Shown: in pieces, positions 33,653-41,663 of the stretch
How positions within the stretch are numbered: position 1 is the stretch's first letter
How the letters are laid out: each line of letters opens with the position of its first letter
Origin: Gordonia prachuapensis
GTDB taxonomy: Bacteria > Actinomycetota > Actinomycetes > Mycobacteriales > Mycobacteriaceae
Direction of reading: 5' to 3'
DNA: 64,000 bases
Assembly (NCBI RefSeq): GCF_036350515.1
Contig: NZ_JAZDUE010000014.1
Coordinates: 62,001-126,000, forward strand
Made by a program: the position numbers and the translations under genes
The notes under the pieces: generated by a model
Database searches by the model: none
The model's input: only the letters and a program-made list of their open reading frames with translations
Told to the model about the DNA's origin: nothing

Positions 33653-34984
33653 ATGGCTGCAGCAGGCCGGCGACGAGGAACCCGCCGTCGACTGCCCGCG
33701 ACAGTTCTGCTGAGTGTGCTGGCCGTACTGGTGGCCGCCTGCTCGGACGGCCAGGTCGACGTCCGTTCGGTGGCGAGCGCGGGCTGGTCGAGCTTCGGCG
33801 GCAACGCCGCCAACTCGAACTTCGCCTATCCCACGGTGCCCGACGACCTCGAGCTGAGCTGGACGCGCCCGACGGGTGGACCCGTCACGGCGCCGGTCAC
33901 GATCTCCGGGAACGCCAACGTGGGTGTCACGTCGAACCCCGCGAACGGATGTAACCTGCTGGTCCTCGACCCGCGCAACGGCCGCAAGAACTTCTGCAAA
34001 CGGATGCGTCCCGGCATCGAGGTCAACGCGATGCTCGTGGACCAGTTCGATCAGCCCTACGTCGGCGAGGAGACGATGTTCCTGGCGTTCAACGCCGGTG
34101 GGGCGATCCGTTGGCGGATGCCGGTGATCGGCGTCCCGCTGTCGGCGAAGTTCGCTGCTCCCGGTGAGGTGCTCGTGGCGACCACGCAGGGACAGCTGCT
34201 GCTGCTGAACTCACAGACCAGCGAATTCACCGCCCCCGAGGTCCGGCTGCGCGCCGACGCGAACCCCGACGACCCGACCTTCGGGTTCGGCGAGTGTGTG
34301 ACCAACGGCCCACGCTGCGCGATCCCGGCCCCGCCCGCGGTCGACGTCGACAACGAGCGGTTCTTCCTGAATTTCTGGCCGCAGGGCGCGATCGCGTCAC
34401 AGGTCCGGGCGATGAGTTACGCGGCGGACGACGGAAACCGCACGATGCGTGAGATCTGGCACGCCGATCTGCCCGGAGGCGTGATCGGTGCGCCGACCTT
34501 GTCCGCGGACGGTTCGACGGTGTACGCGTTCACCCGTCTCGGCCAGATCGTGGCGCTGGACGCCGAGTCGGGCGACACCCGATGGACCTACGACAACGGC
34601 GGGCACGGATTCGCGACGATGAGCGTGTCACCGGACGGGCTGATCATCCCGACCGGGGTTCTCGGCGCGCCGCTGACCTTGCTGCGCGATGCCGGTGACC
34701 GCGCCGAACAGGTGTGGCAGCGCGACGATCTCGCGGTCGTCAGCCTCTCCACCCTCACCGACGCCGGAACCGCGTGGACGGTGGTGCGCGACGCCGGGGC
34801 GGACACGTTGTCGCTCACCGAGGTGTCGACCGAGGACGGCGCGACCACGCGGACGTTGCCGCTGCCGGAGTCCGTCGGCTTCGCCACCGGTGTCGCCGTC
34901 TCACCGTCCGGGCAGGTCGCCACCGCGACCAACATCGGCAAGGTGTACTTCTTCGACAGCAGAGAAGCGATCGAGAGCAGGTAG
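33653..34984 (+). CDS. Lipoprotein with PQQ-like beta-propeller (Rv3035-like)
   Basis: 443 residues. Signal peptide with lipobox ending LVAAC at about residue 29, so it is lipid-anchored outside the membrane. The rest forms PQQ/BamB-like blades, for example LVLDPRNGRKNFCKRM, TMFLAFNAGGAIRWRMP, TVYAFTRLGQIVALDAESGDTRWTYDNGG and GKVYFFDS. Order matches M. tuberculosis Rv3035. No redox site is recognised; a scaffold role like BamB is possible. AGGAG stands before the ATG. Confidence 0.84.
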   Translation: MAAAGRRRGTRRRLPATVLLSVLAVLVAACSDGQVDVRSVASAGWSSFGGNAANSNFAYPTVPDDLELSWTRPTGGPVTAPVTISGNANVGVTSNPANGCNLLVLDPRNGRKNFCKRMRPGIEVNAMLVDQFDQPYVGEETMFLAFNAGGAIRWRMPVIGVPLSAKFAAPGEVLVATTQGQLLLLNSQTSEFTAPEVRLRADANPDDPTFGFGECVTNGPRCAIPAPPAVDVDNERFFLNFWPQGAIASQVRAMSYAADDGNRTMREIWHADLPGGVIGAPTLSADGSTVYAFTRLGQIVALDAESGDTRWTYDNGGHGFATMSVSPDGLIIPTGVLGAPLTLLRDAGDRAEQVWQRDDLAVVSLSTLTDAGTAWTVVRDAGADTLSLTEVSTEDGATTRTLPLPESVGFATGVAVSPSGQVATATNIGKVYFFDSREAIESR

Positions 34985-34989
34985 CCGCC

Positions 34990-35604
34990 TCACAGGGGTT
35001 CCTGCGCGGCCTCCGGCGTGAGCAGGAACAGTCCGGCGATCAGGCCGTCGGTGTCGTAGGCGACCCGCATCGTGGTCGCTCCCGCCTCCTGCTCGATCGG
35101 CACGTCGACCACCGTGTGCAGCCCGTGCAGTCGTACGAACGGCGTGCCGCTGGACTCGACCTCACCACCGAGGGCGATCACCGAGGCCCACGCATCGGCA
35201 AGGCCGGAGTCGTCGAGCGCACGCGCCATCGTCGGGTTGAATCTCGATGCGACAGTTGACCATTGTCCTGTCCGCAACTTGTCCAGCAGATCGTCGGCCA
35301 TGATCTCGGCGCTGGGGATCGGTGTTCTGGTCATCGGTTCTCCTGTTCTCGGGTCGATGGGTTTGCCGAAGCGTTGGAACGCCGCCTGTCGCGTGGTGCC
35401 GACGACGTCGCCGATCTCCTGCCACGTGCAGCCCCACTCTCGTGCGTGGCGTGCCGTCGCGCTGAGCAACTCCTCGGCCCGCCGCCCGAGTTGCAGGGCG
35501 TCGTACACCTTCGTCAATGCGGCGTCGCGGGAGTCGGCACCCCCGGCGGCGATGCTGCGCGCGAACTGCTGCACCTGGTTCGCCAGATCGTCCACCTCGG
35601 TCAT
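34990..35604 (-). CDS. HTH plus DUF3887 protein
   Basis: About 204 residues from ATG 35604 (other ATGs upstream at 35619 and 35628). Residues about 50-85 look like a helix-turn-helix: CTWQEIGDVVGTTRQAAFQRFG. The C-terminal 110 residues fit DUF3887 (FNPTMARALDDSGLADAWASV ... MRVAYDTDGLIAGLFLLTPE). A DNA-binding regulator with a small ligand domain is plausible. An inverted repeat TTGACA-N9-TGTCAA lies just upstream of the start, consistent with autoregulation. Confidence 0.68.
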   Translation of the reverse strand: MTEVDDLANQVQQFARSIAAGGADSRDAALTKVYDALQLGRRAEELLSATARHAREWGCTWQEIGDVVGTTRQAAFQRFGKPIDPRTGEPMTRTPIPSAEIMADDLLDKLRTGQWSTVASRFNPTMARALDDSGLADAWASVIALGGEVESSGTPFVRLHGLHTVVDVPIEQEAGATTMRVAYDTDGLIAGLFLLTPEAAQEPL

Positions 35605-35618
35605 GTGTAAAGGATGCA

Positions 35619-35639
35619 TTGACAACACGTTCCTGTCAA
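35619..35639 (-). promoter_or_regulatory. TTGACA dyad upstream of the HTH/DUF3887 gene
   Basis: TTGACA and TGTCAA are separated by 9 bases, 14-15 bases upstream of the chosen start. The copy read on the minus strand is also a perfect -35 hexamer, so promoter and operator may coincide. No clear -10 was found. Confidence 0.4.
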
Positions 35640-35677
35640 GGCCACCTTGACGCCGGCCCGCCGGGGGATCCCGGGCG

Positions 35678-36892
35678 CTACGGCACCCGGACCCCGGGTT
35701 CGCAGATCAGGGCGACCCCCTTGCGGCCGATCCTGGTCAGGACCAGCGCGAGCGGACGTGAGCCCTTGGGTTTCAGGCGTTTCCGGAGCCGATCGGGATC
35801 GATGTCCAGGCCCCGGACCAAGATCTCCAGCGAACCGCAGTCCAGCGCGGTCAGACGCTTGCGCAACTCCTTGTCGGCGACACCGGCGACCTCGAGGACG
35901 CGAAACCCCCGCTCACCGGGCGGCACCGTGTCGCCGGTGAGGTAGGCGATCCGCGGATCGAGTTGCCACAACCCGTGCCGGTGGGCAAAGTTGCGGACCA
36001 GCCCGGCGCGGACGATGGCACCGTCCGGGTCGATGATCCACTCCCCGACCTCGCCGACGGCGACATCGTCGGGCTCGTGGTCGGTGACATCGAAGGACCG
36101 GACCGAGCCGTCGGCGTCGGTGCGCAGGACCGTCGCGCGCTGTGCCGGCTCGCCGTCGCGTTCGGTCCACAGACAGGCCTCGCGAACCGCCCCGTCGAGC
36201 GAGGTGATCTGCACTTGTCCGACGAACCCGTAAGTATCACGGAACATCCGATAGTCCAGTCCCGGAGCGCATTTCACCGCTGCGGGCCGACCGGAGCACA
36301 CGTCGAGGAGATCGAGGAGGGGCGGCGTCAGCTGATCGAGGCGGAACACTCGTGACGATCCCGCCCGGCGCCCGGGGTCGGCGAGGACGATGTCGGCGCT
36401 CGACGTGGACGTGAGTGCGTCGGCGGCCAGCAACGTCGCCCGACCTCCGTCGAGTGCGGTGTTGTGCCGGGCCATCGCGAGCCGCACCCGATCCACGTCG
36501 CTGCCGATGACGCCCGAAATTCCCTCCTGGCGAGACAGTTCCATCAGCTCGGCGCCGATCGAGCAGGTGAGGTCGTGGACGACGGCGCCCGGGAGACGTG
36601 CGCTGATCTCCTCGGCCCGGCGCCGCGCCACAGCCGACGGCGTGGCCTGCTGCAGCGCGTCGTCGGTGAACAGCATGTCGTCGGCCGCACGGAGTTTCGC
36701 TCGCCCACGACGACGACAGAGGATCGTCTCGACCACCGCACCGTCGTGCGGCGCGCATCGGCTCCGGACGTGGCCGATGTCGGCGAGTATCGACGACGCG
36801 CTGAAGTCCAGCCGCGCCGCGTCGTCGAGCGCGTCGAGCCCCTGCGGAGTCCGCAGGAAGGTGACGTCGTCGAGCGTGAATCGGTATCCCAT
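35678..36892 (-). CDS. THUMP-like-domain SAM methyltransferase (Rv3037c-like)
   Basis: 404 residues. An N-terminal helical part is followed by a class I fold (VVHDLTCSIGAELMELSRQEG, GSDVDRVRLAMARHN, DIVLADPGRRAGSS) and a C-terminal THUMP-like segment (LTALDCGSLEILVRGLDIDPDRLRKRL). DPGRR replaces the usual DPPY/NPPY. It corresponds by order to M. tuberculosis Rv3037c. The substrate is unclear: nucleic acid is suggested by the THUMP part, but a sugar target cannot be ruled out. Confidence 0.85.
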   Translation of the reverse strand: MGYRFTLDDVTFLRTPQGLDALDDAARLDFSASSILADIGHVRSRCAPHDGAVVETILCRRRGRAKLRAADDMLFTDDALQQATPSAVARRRAEEISARLPGAVVHDLTCSIGAELMELSRQEGISGVIGSDVDRVRLAMARHNTALDGGRATLLAADALTSTSSADIVLADPGRRAGSSRVFRLDQLTPPLLDLLDVCSGRPAAVKCAPGLDYRMFRDTYGFVGQVQITSLDGAVREACLWTERDGEPAQRATVLRTDADGSVRSFDVTDHEPDDVAVGEVGEWIIDPDGAIVRAGLVRNFAHRHGLWQLDPRIAYLTGDTVPPGERGFRVLEVAGVADKELRKRLTALDCGSLEILVRGLDIDPDRLRKRLKPKGSRPLALVLTRIGRKGVALICEPGVRVP

Positions 36893-36925
36893 CGCGGTCC
36901 ATCTTGCTCATGCGTCACCGATCCC

Positions 36926-37126
36926 GTCGACTGGGTCCCGTATCCCGTCGACTGGGCGCTGATTCTCGTTGACTGGGCGCCACGACGTCGACGACAGGCT
37001 CACGATCTCGACGCGCGCGAACCGACGCACACCCACTCGACCACATTCGGCACCCACTCGACCACATTCGACGCCCAGTCGACCAGATACAGGGCACAGT
37101 CGAAGGAAAGTAGCGCACAGTCGACG
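36926..37126. repeat. Two inverted arrays of 21-bp-spaced repeats (3 + 5 copies)
   Basis: Left array: GTCGACTGGGY (once GTTGACTGGGC) starts at 36926, 36947 and 36968. Right array: CRCMCASTCGAM-type units in the opposite orientation start at 37030, 37051, 37072, 37093 and 37114. Every interval is exactly 21 bp, and the consensus of one array is the reverse complement of the other (CCCAGTCGAC). The two 37030 and 37051 units differ only at their last base; later units decay. The arrays fill the 274-bp gap upstream of the iron-box gene. No coding function is supported. Confidence 0.8.
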
Positions 37127-37128
37127 AG

Positions 37129-37158
37129 TTGACGAGTTAGGTTAGCCTAAGGCAATAT
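37129..37158 (+). promoter_or_regulatory. Promoter with IdeR/DtxR iron box
   Basis: A -35 TTGACG (37129-37134) and -10 CAATAT (37153-37158) are 18 bases apart. Between and overlapping them lies TTAGGTTAGCCTAAGGCAA (37137-37155), which matches the 19-base IdeR/DtxR consensus at 16 positions, the mismatches all in one half-site. Transcription would start about 37165, next to the GTG at 37167. Repression by Fe(II)-IdeR is inferred. Confidence 0.72.
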
Positions 37159-37166
37159 CTCGGGCT

Positions 37167-37523
37167 GTGAAGAGAACAGCGATCGCACTATTGATCGGCG
37201 CCGGATGCGCCGGAGCCGGACTCGCCGCCGGGGCGGGGCATGCCCACGCCGAGGTCGAGGACGGGACATACAACCTCTGCATCCAGACCCGCTATGGGAG
37301 CTCCGTGGAGGAGCGTTGCGGGGAATACCGGGTCGAGGGAGATTTGCTCATCGGCTCAGCCGGGACACCGCTGACGCTGGTCGACACCCCGACCGGTGGG
37401 TACGCCGACATCGAACCGGTCAGCCGGATCACGCTGATCAAGACCGACGACGGGTACAAGGCCATCAACTCGGTACTCGGCATCCCGGTCGCGACCTCGA
37501 CGTTCAACCCCGTCGAGAACTGA
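37167..37523 (+). CDS. Small secreted protein, probably iron-regulated
   Basis: 118 residues from GTG 37167. Signal peptide MKRTAIALLIGAGCAGAGLAAGAGHAHA, then a mature region of about 90 residues with two cysteines (NLCIQTRYGSS and EERCGEYRV) able to form one disulfide. I recognise no family. The iron box just upstream, the leaderless layout and export suggest a role in iron limitation, by inference only. The arrays of 21-bp repeats lie directly upstream. Confidence 0.72.
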   Translation: MKRTAIALLIGAGCAGAGLAAGAGHAHAEVEDGTYNLCIQTRYGSSVEERCGEYRVEGDLLIGSAGTPLTLVDTPTGGYADIEPVSRITLIKTDDGYKAINSVLGIPVATSTFNPVEN

Positions 37524-37534
37524 ACTCGCCCAAC

Positions 37535-37567
37535 CGAACCCCACGTGCGCACCGCACGTGGGGTTCG
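37535..37567. terminator. Bidirectional hairpin terminator
   Basis: A perfect 14-bp stem (CGAACCCCACGTGC / GCACGTGGGGTTCG) with loop GCACC lies between the two convergent genes, followed by TTT on the plus strand. The stem is the strongest in the window after the one at 26341. Confidence 0.85.
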
Positions 37568-37575
37568 TTTCATCC

Positions 37576-38583
37576 TCAGGCGCCCGGCTTGATCCCGGTG
37601 ACGATCGCGTTGTAGAAGAACTTGGGCGGCACCACTTTCCGCAGCACCTTCTCGTCGAGCCAGGACAGCCGCTTCCAGCCGTTGAACGCGAACATCGCCC
37701 AGCCCCACCCGAGCTTCTCGGGCGGGACGGCCGCCTCGAAGGTCCGCACCGGCCATCCGAGCATGGCGGCGGCGAGTTCCTCTGTCGCAGTCCCCACCTG
37801 GGTGGCGCCGGCACTGCGCGCCATCCGCTCCAGTTCTGCGGGATCGAAGGTGTGGATGTCGACAACGGCCTCCAATGCCGCCGCCCGCGACGACTCGTCG
37901 AGTTCCTCCTGCGGCCGCCGCCAGGACTGCAACGGGCCGACCTTGGTGACCTTGGTCGTCGCCGCCCAGGTCGCCCGGCTCATCCACCGTGCATAGAAGT
38001 CGCCGATCGTGGTCGGCTCGCCGGCGAACACGAAACGTCCGCCCGGCTTGAGCACGCGGAGCACCTCGCGCAGCGCCTGCTCGACGTCCGGGATATGGTG
38101 CAGCACAGCATGTCCGACGACCAGGTCGAAGGTGTTGTCGTCGTATGGGATCTTCTCGGCGTCGGCGACGCGACCGTCGACATCGAGTCCGAGATTCTCG
38201 GCGTTGCGGAGCGCGACCTTCACCATGCCCGGCGACAGATCGGTGACCGACCCCTTCTTCGCGACGCCCGACTGCATGAGGTTCAGCAGGAAGAAGCCGG
38301 TGCCGCAACCGAGTTCCATCGCACGCTCGTACGGGAGCGGCTGATCGGCGGCGACGGCGTCGAAACGACCACGGGCGTAGTCGATGCAGCGCTCGTCATA
38401 GGAGATCGACCATTTGTCGTCATAGGTCTCGGCCTCCCAGTCGTGGTACAGCACCTGCGCCAGCTTGGAGTCCGCCAACGCCGCCTTCACCTGCTCTTCG
38501 GTGGCATGCGGGTTGGGTTCGGGATCGCTTCCCGGCGTCGTGTCACCCGGTGTCGTGTTACCCGGAGTCATGTTCGTCGTCAT
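37576..38583 (-). CDS. SAM-dependent methyltransferase (Rv3038c-like)
   Basis: 335 residues. N-terminal 20 residues are a low-complexity TPG stretch. Class I core: RAMELGCGTGFFLLNLMQSG, VTDLSPGMVKVALRN, FDLVVGHAVLHHIPDVEQALREVLRVLKPGGRFVFAGEP. The C-terminal third (WAMFAFNGWKRLSWLDEKVLRKVVP) is typical of the Rv3038c group. The target is unknown; its place after the methylglucose cluster makes a sugar or lipid methyltransferase possible. Confidence 0.86.
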   Translation of the reverse strand: MTTNMTPGNTTPGDTTPGSDPEPNPHATEEQVKAALADSKLAQVLYHDWEAETYDDKWSISYDERCIDYARGRFDAVAADQPLPYERAMELGCGTGFFLLNLMQSGVAKKGSVTDLSPGMVKVALRNAENLGLDVDGRVADAEKIPYDDNTFDLVVGHAVLHHIPDVEQALREVLRVLKPGGRFVFAGEPTTIGDFYARWMSRATWAATTKVTKVGPLQSWRRPQEELDESSRAAALEAVVDIHTFDPAELERMARSAGATQVGTATEELAAAMLGWPVRTFEAAVPPEKLGWGWAMFAFNGWKRLSWLDEKVLRKVVPPKFFYNAIVTGIKPGA

Positions 38584-38627
38584 CTGCGGCTACTTCCTGA
38601 TGGTCGGTACTGGGCGATGGCGTGCGT

Positions 38628-39416
38628 TCACTTGCCGGTGAACTGCGCCTTGCCGGGTCCGTTCTCGACGAACGACGTCATGCCGATCGCCCGATCCTCG
38701 GTGGCGAACAGGGCGGCGAACAGCTGTTCCTCGATCTTGAGGCCGGTGGCGAGGTCCACACCGAGACCCTGATCGACGGCTTTCTTGCCGGCCGCCAGCG
38801 CGATCGACGCCGCGTTGGCGAACTGGTCGGCCCAGGCGACCGCCGTGTCGTAGACGTCGTCGGGTGCGACGACCTCGTCGACGAGCCCGATCTCCAGCGC
38901 CTCGGCTGCAGCGACGAAACGCCCGGTGAAGATCAGGTCCTTCGCCTTCGCCGGACCCACCAGCCGGGCGAGACGCTGCGTGCCGCCACCGCCGGGGATG
39001 ACACCGAGCAGGATCTCGGGCACACCCAGTTTCGCGTTGTCGCCGGCGATGCGTCGGTCGGCACCCAGGGCGACCTCGAGCCCGCCGCCGAGCGCGTAGC
39101 CCGTGATCGCGGCGACGGTCGGCTTGGGAATCTCCGAGATGGCGCCGAGCGCCGACTGCAGCCGGCCTGCGACCTTGCTCATCTCGGCGTAGGTCATGTC
39201 GTTCATCTCTTTGATGTCGGCACCCGCGGCCAGCACCTTCGGGCCGCCGTAGATCACGACGGCCTTGATGTCGTCGCGCACGGTCGCCTCGTCGGCCGCG
39301 GCAGCCAGCTCGGTCTGCACCTGCCGGTTCAGCGCGTTCATCGGCGGGCGGTTCAGCAGGATCGTGCCGACCCCGGGATGATCATCGGATGTCTCGAGCG
39401 TGACGAACTCAGCCAT
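38628..39416 (-). CDS. Enoyl-CoA hydratase/isomerase (EchA17-like)
   Basis: 262 residues from ATG 39416. Crotonase fold: the oxyanion motif LAAGADIKEM, ITGYALGGGLEVALGADRRIAG, and the catalytic-glutamate loop PEILLGVIPGGGGTQRLARLVG. Hydrates trans-2-enoyl-CoA in fatty-acid beta-oxidation. It corresponds by order to M. tuberculosis echA17 (Rv3039c). It lies 44 bases upstream of the Rv3038c-like methyltransferase and may share its transcript. Confidence 0.92.
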   Translation of the reverse strand: MAEFVTLETSDDHPGVGTILLNRPPMNALNRQVQTELAAAADEATVRDDIKAVVIYGGPKVLAAGADIKEMNDMTYAEMSKVAGRLQSALGAISEIPKPTVAAITGYALGGGLEVALGADRRIAGDNAKLGVPEILLGVIPGGGGTQRLARLVGPAKAKDLIFTGRFVAAAEALEIGLVDEVVAPDDVYDTAVAWADQFANAASIALAAGKKAVDQGLGVDLATGLKIEEQLFAALFATEDRAIGMTSFVENGPGKAQFTGK

Positions 39417-39474
39417 GGTGCGAAGGCTACCGTTTGCCCGGCCCGCCCGGCTGTCCAGGCCATACAGTTGTGGC

Positions 39475-40464
39475 ATGGCCCAGGCCTCGAACGATGCGGG
39501 TGAGCCGATCGAACTGCAGGTCGGCGATCGAGCGATCCGACTGTCCAGTCCCGACCGCGTCTACTTCTCCGAACGCGGCGAGACCAAACGCGACCTCGCC
39601 GAGTACTACCTGGCGGTCGGTGACGGGATCGTCCGCGCGCTGCGCGACCGGCCGTGCATGTTGCATCGCTTTCCCAAGGGTGTCGACGGGAAGAAGGTGC
39701 ACCAGAAGCGCATCCCGGCGGGGGCGCCGGACTGGCTCGAGACCGTCGAACTGTGGTTCCCACGCTTCGGCCGGACCGCCGACGAACTGTGTGTCACCGA
39801 ACTCGGCAGTGTGATCTGGGCGGTCCAGATGTCGACCGTCGAGTTCCATCCCTGGAACTCCCGCCGCGACGATCCGGAGTCACCCGACGAGTGGCGCATC
39901 GACCTCGATCCGATGCCCGACTGCCCGTTCTCGCGCATCCAGCGCGTCGCGCACGTGGTCGACGAGGTCCTCGACGAACTCGGTATCCGCGGCTTCCCGA
40001 AGACCTCCGGTGGCCGCGGCCTGCACATCTACGTCCGGATCGAACCCGAGTGGGGATTCCCCCAGGTGCGCCGCGCGGCGCATGCGTTCGCCCGCGAGGT
40101 CGAACGTCGCGCGCCTGACGACGTCACCACCACGTGGTGGCGCAAGGACCGAGATCCGGCAGCCGTGTTCGTCGACTACAACCAGAACACCCGCGACCAC
40201 ACCATGGCGTCGGCGTACTCGGTCCGGGGCAATCCGCGTGGCACGGTGTCCGCACCCATCCGGTGGTCCGAGATCGACGACATCGCACCGGACGATTTCA
40301 CCATCGCGACGATGCCCGCCCGGTTCGCCGAGGTCGGTGATCTGCACGCGGAGATCGACGATGTCGCCTACCGCCTGGACACGTTGCTGGACTGGGCCGA
40401 TCGCGACGACATCGGCGCGGAGGACGCCGAGGACGCCGAGGACGTCATCGATATGGATCAGTGA
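39475..40464 (+). CDS. Stand-alone LigD-type polymerase/primase domain
   Basis: 329 residues, only the polymerase domain of LigD (AEP primase family). Visible are metal-binding aspartates D143/D145 (RIDLDPMPD), the SGGRGLHIYVRI segment and VFVDYNQNTRDHTMASAYSVRGNPRGTVSAPI. Such PolDoms extend or fill DNA ends, with preference for ribonucleotides, in end-joining repair. There is no ligase or nuclease domain and no ku nearby. The C-terminus is a run of acidic ED(A) residues. The 3' end overlaps the convergent MarR gene by 20 bases. Confidence 0.9.
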   Translation: MAQASNDAGEPIELQVGDRAIRLSSPDRVYFSERGETKRDLAEYYLAVGDGIVRALRDRPCMLHRFPKGVDGKKVHQKRIPAGAPDWLETVELWFPRFGRTADELCVTELGSVIWAVQMSTVEFHPWNSRRDDPESPDEWRIDLDPMPDCPFSRIQRVAHVVDEVLDELGIRGFPKTSGGRGLHIYVRIEPEWGFPQVRRAAHAFAREVERRAPDDVTTTWWRKDRDPAAVFVDYNQNTRDHTMASAYSVRGNPRGTVSAPIRWSEIDDIAPDDFTIATMPARFAEVGDLHAEIDDVAYRLDTLLDWADRDDIGAEDAEDAEDVIDMDQ

Positions 40465-40882
40465 TCTCGCGCAAGCTGATCAGGGCCGCACGCATGTCGT
40501 CGAACCGACTCGCGCCCAAGTACTCCCGCCACTCCGATTCCACGACCTCGACCTCGCGCGCGGCCAGGGCGCACAACGCGACCGCGCGATCGCTCAACGT
40601 CACCAGCCGTGCTCGGCCGTCGGACGGATCGGGCACCCGCCGCAGATACCCGGCCGCCTCCAGCTGGTCGACGAGCCCGCCGGCCGTCTGCTTGGTGACG
40701 CCGGTCTGTTCGGCCAGGTCGGTCAGCCGCATCGGCTCGGGCGCCAGACGCTGCAGGAGTCGCGCCTGCGCGAGCGTGATGTCACCGGCGCCCACCTCGG
40801 CCATCCGCGACATCACCCGCTGCTCTGTGGCCCGATGCGCGATGAACATCAGGACCCCGGTCGGCGGCTGATCGTCGGTCAT
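40445..40882 (-). CDS. MarR-family transcriptional regulator
   Basis: 145 residues. The winged helix reads MRLTDLAEQTGVTKQTAGGLVDQLEAAGYLRRVPDPSDGRARLVTLSDRA, a standard MarR core. A perfect inverted repeat CTGACTA-AAA-TAGTCAG lies 24 bases upstream, probably its own operator, and the divergent neighbour is a mycothiol-type enzyme that it may control. Small aromatic or oxidising ligands are common for the family. Confidence 0.92.
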   Translation of the reverse strand: MTDDQPPTGVLMFIAHRATEQRVMSRMAEVGAGDITLAQARLLQRLAPEPMRLTDLAEQTGVTKQTAGGLVDQLEAAGYLRRVPDPSDGRARLVTLSDRAVALCALAAREVEVVESEWREYLGASRFDDMRAALISLREITDPYR

Positions 40883-40905
40883 CTCGTTGACTTTAGTACG
40901 TCTCC

Positions 40906-40922
40906 CTGACTAAAATAGTCAG
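40906..40922. promoter_or_regulatory. MarR operator candidate
   Basis: CTGACTA and TAGTCAG are perfect inverted arms around AAA. A third related half-site TTTAGT (40892-40897) lies toward the MarR gene, making a further inverted pair with ACTAAA. The region separates the divergent marR and mycothiol-type genes. Confidence 0.65.
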
Positions 40923-41000
40923 CTATCCTGACCAATCGGGTCGGGCCGGTCGGCCGCCACGCAGACTGGCGTCGCCACGCCGAGCACACGGAGGCACGCC

Positions 41001-41612
41001 ATGGATTCCGACACGATCTGGCGCCACGTGGACGAGCAACGACTCGACGTCGCCGATCTCCTCGACACCCTCACCGATGACCAGTTCGCCACCGGATCAC
41101 TGTGTGTCGGTTGGTCGGTGCGCGACGTCGCGGTTCACCTGACACAGGCGCACATGCCGCCGACGCGCGTGCTGGGTGCGATGGCGCGTTCGGGATTTCG
41201 GTTCAACACCATGGTGCATCGCTGTGCGGTCGACGACCCGACCCCGGCGCGCGAAGCCGCCGACAAGCTCCGCGCCATGGTCGGGTCGCGACGTCACGCG
41301 CTGGGCACCACCGAGATGGAACCGCTGCTCGATGTACTGATCCACGGTCAGGACATCGCGGTCCCCGTGGGGATCAGCCGGCCGATGCCATCCGACGCGG
41401 CAGGCGCGGTCGCGCAGCGACTGTGGTCGATGCGATTTCCGTTTCGTCCCCGGCGCGACCACGAGGGCGTACGTTTCATCGCCACCGACGCCGACCTCGA
41501 GTTCGGAGCGGGGCGGCCCGTCGAAGCCCCGATTCGCGACATCGTCATGCTCTTCGCGGGCCGCGCGGCCGCGGCCGGAGTCCTCGCGCACCTGGATTCG
41601 TCACCGCGTTGA
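41001..41612 (+). CDS. Maleylpyruvate isomerase-family (DinB-like) protein
   Basis: 203 residues with ACGGAGG before the ATG. The N-terminal four-helix DinB-like domain carries the metal-type motif RDVAVHLTQAHMP and LDVLIHGQDIAVPVG, where three histidines are spaced as in mycothiol-dependent maleylpyruvate isomerases. These enzymes use mycothiol as thiol cofactor. Divergent from marR, which likely regulates it. Substrate unknown. Confidence 0.82.
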   Translation: MDSDTIWRHVDEQRLDVADLLDTLTDDQFATGSLCVGWSVRDVAVHLTQAHMPPTRVLGAMARSGFRFNTMVHRCAVDDPTPAREAADKLRAMVGSRRHALGTTEMEPLLDVLIHGQDIAVPVGISRPMPSDAAGAVAQRLWSMRFPFRPRRDHEGVRFIATDADLEFGAGRPVEAPIRDIVMLFAGRAAAAGVLAHLDSSPR

Positions 41613-41663
41613 CGTTCGGTGCTCGACGCCACAGACCGAAAGACGAGCAACGACTCAGACCGC

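Noticed and set aside
36926..37126. CRISPR-like array
   Set aside because: The repeats are 21 bp from start to start with no room for unique spacers, they are degenerate, and no cas gene is present.
36905..37130. Small genes encoding heptad repeats in the 21-bp array (both strands)
   Set aside because: The frames have no ribosome site and low complexity; the inverted two-array layout fits DNA-level sites better. Kept as an alternative in the finding.
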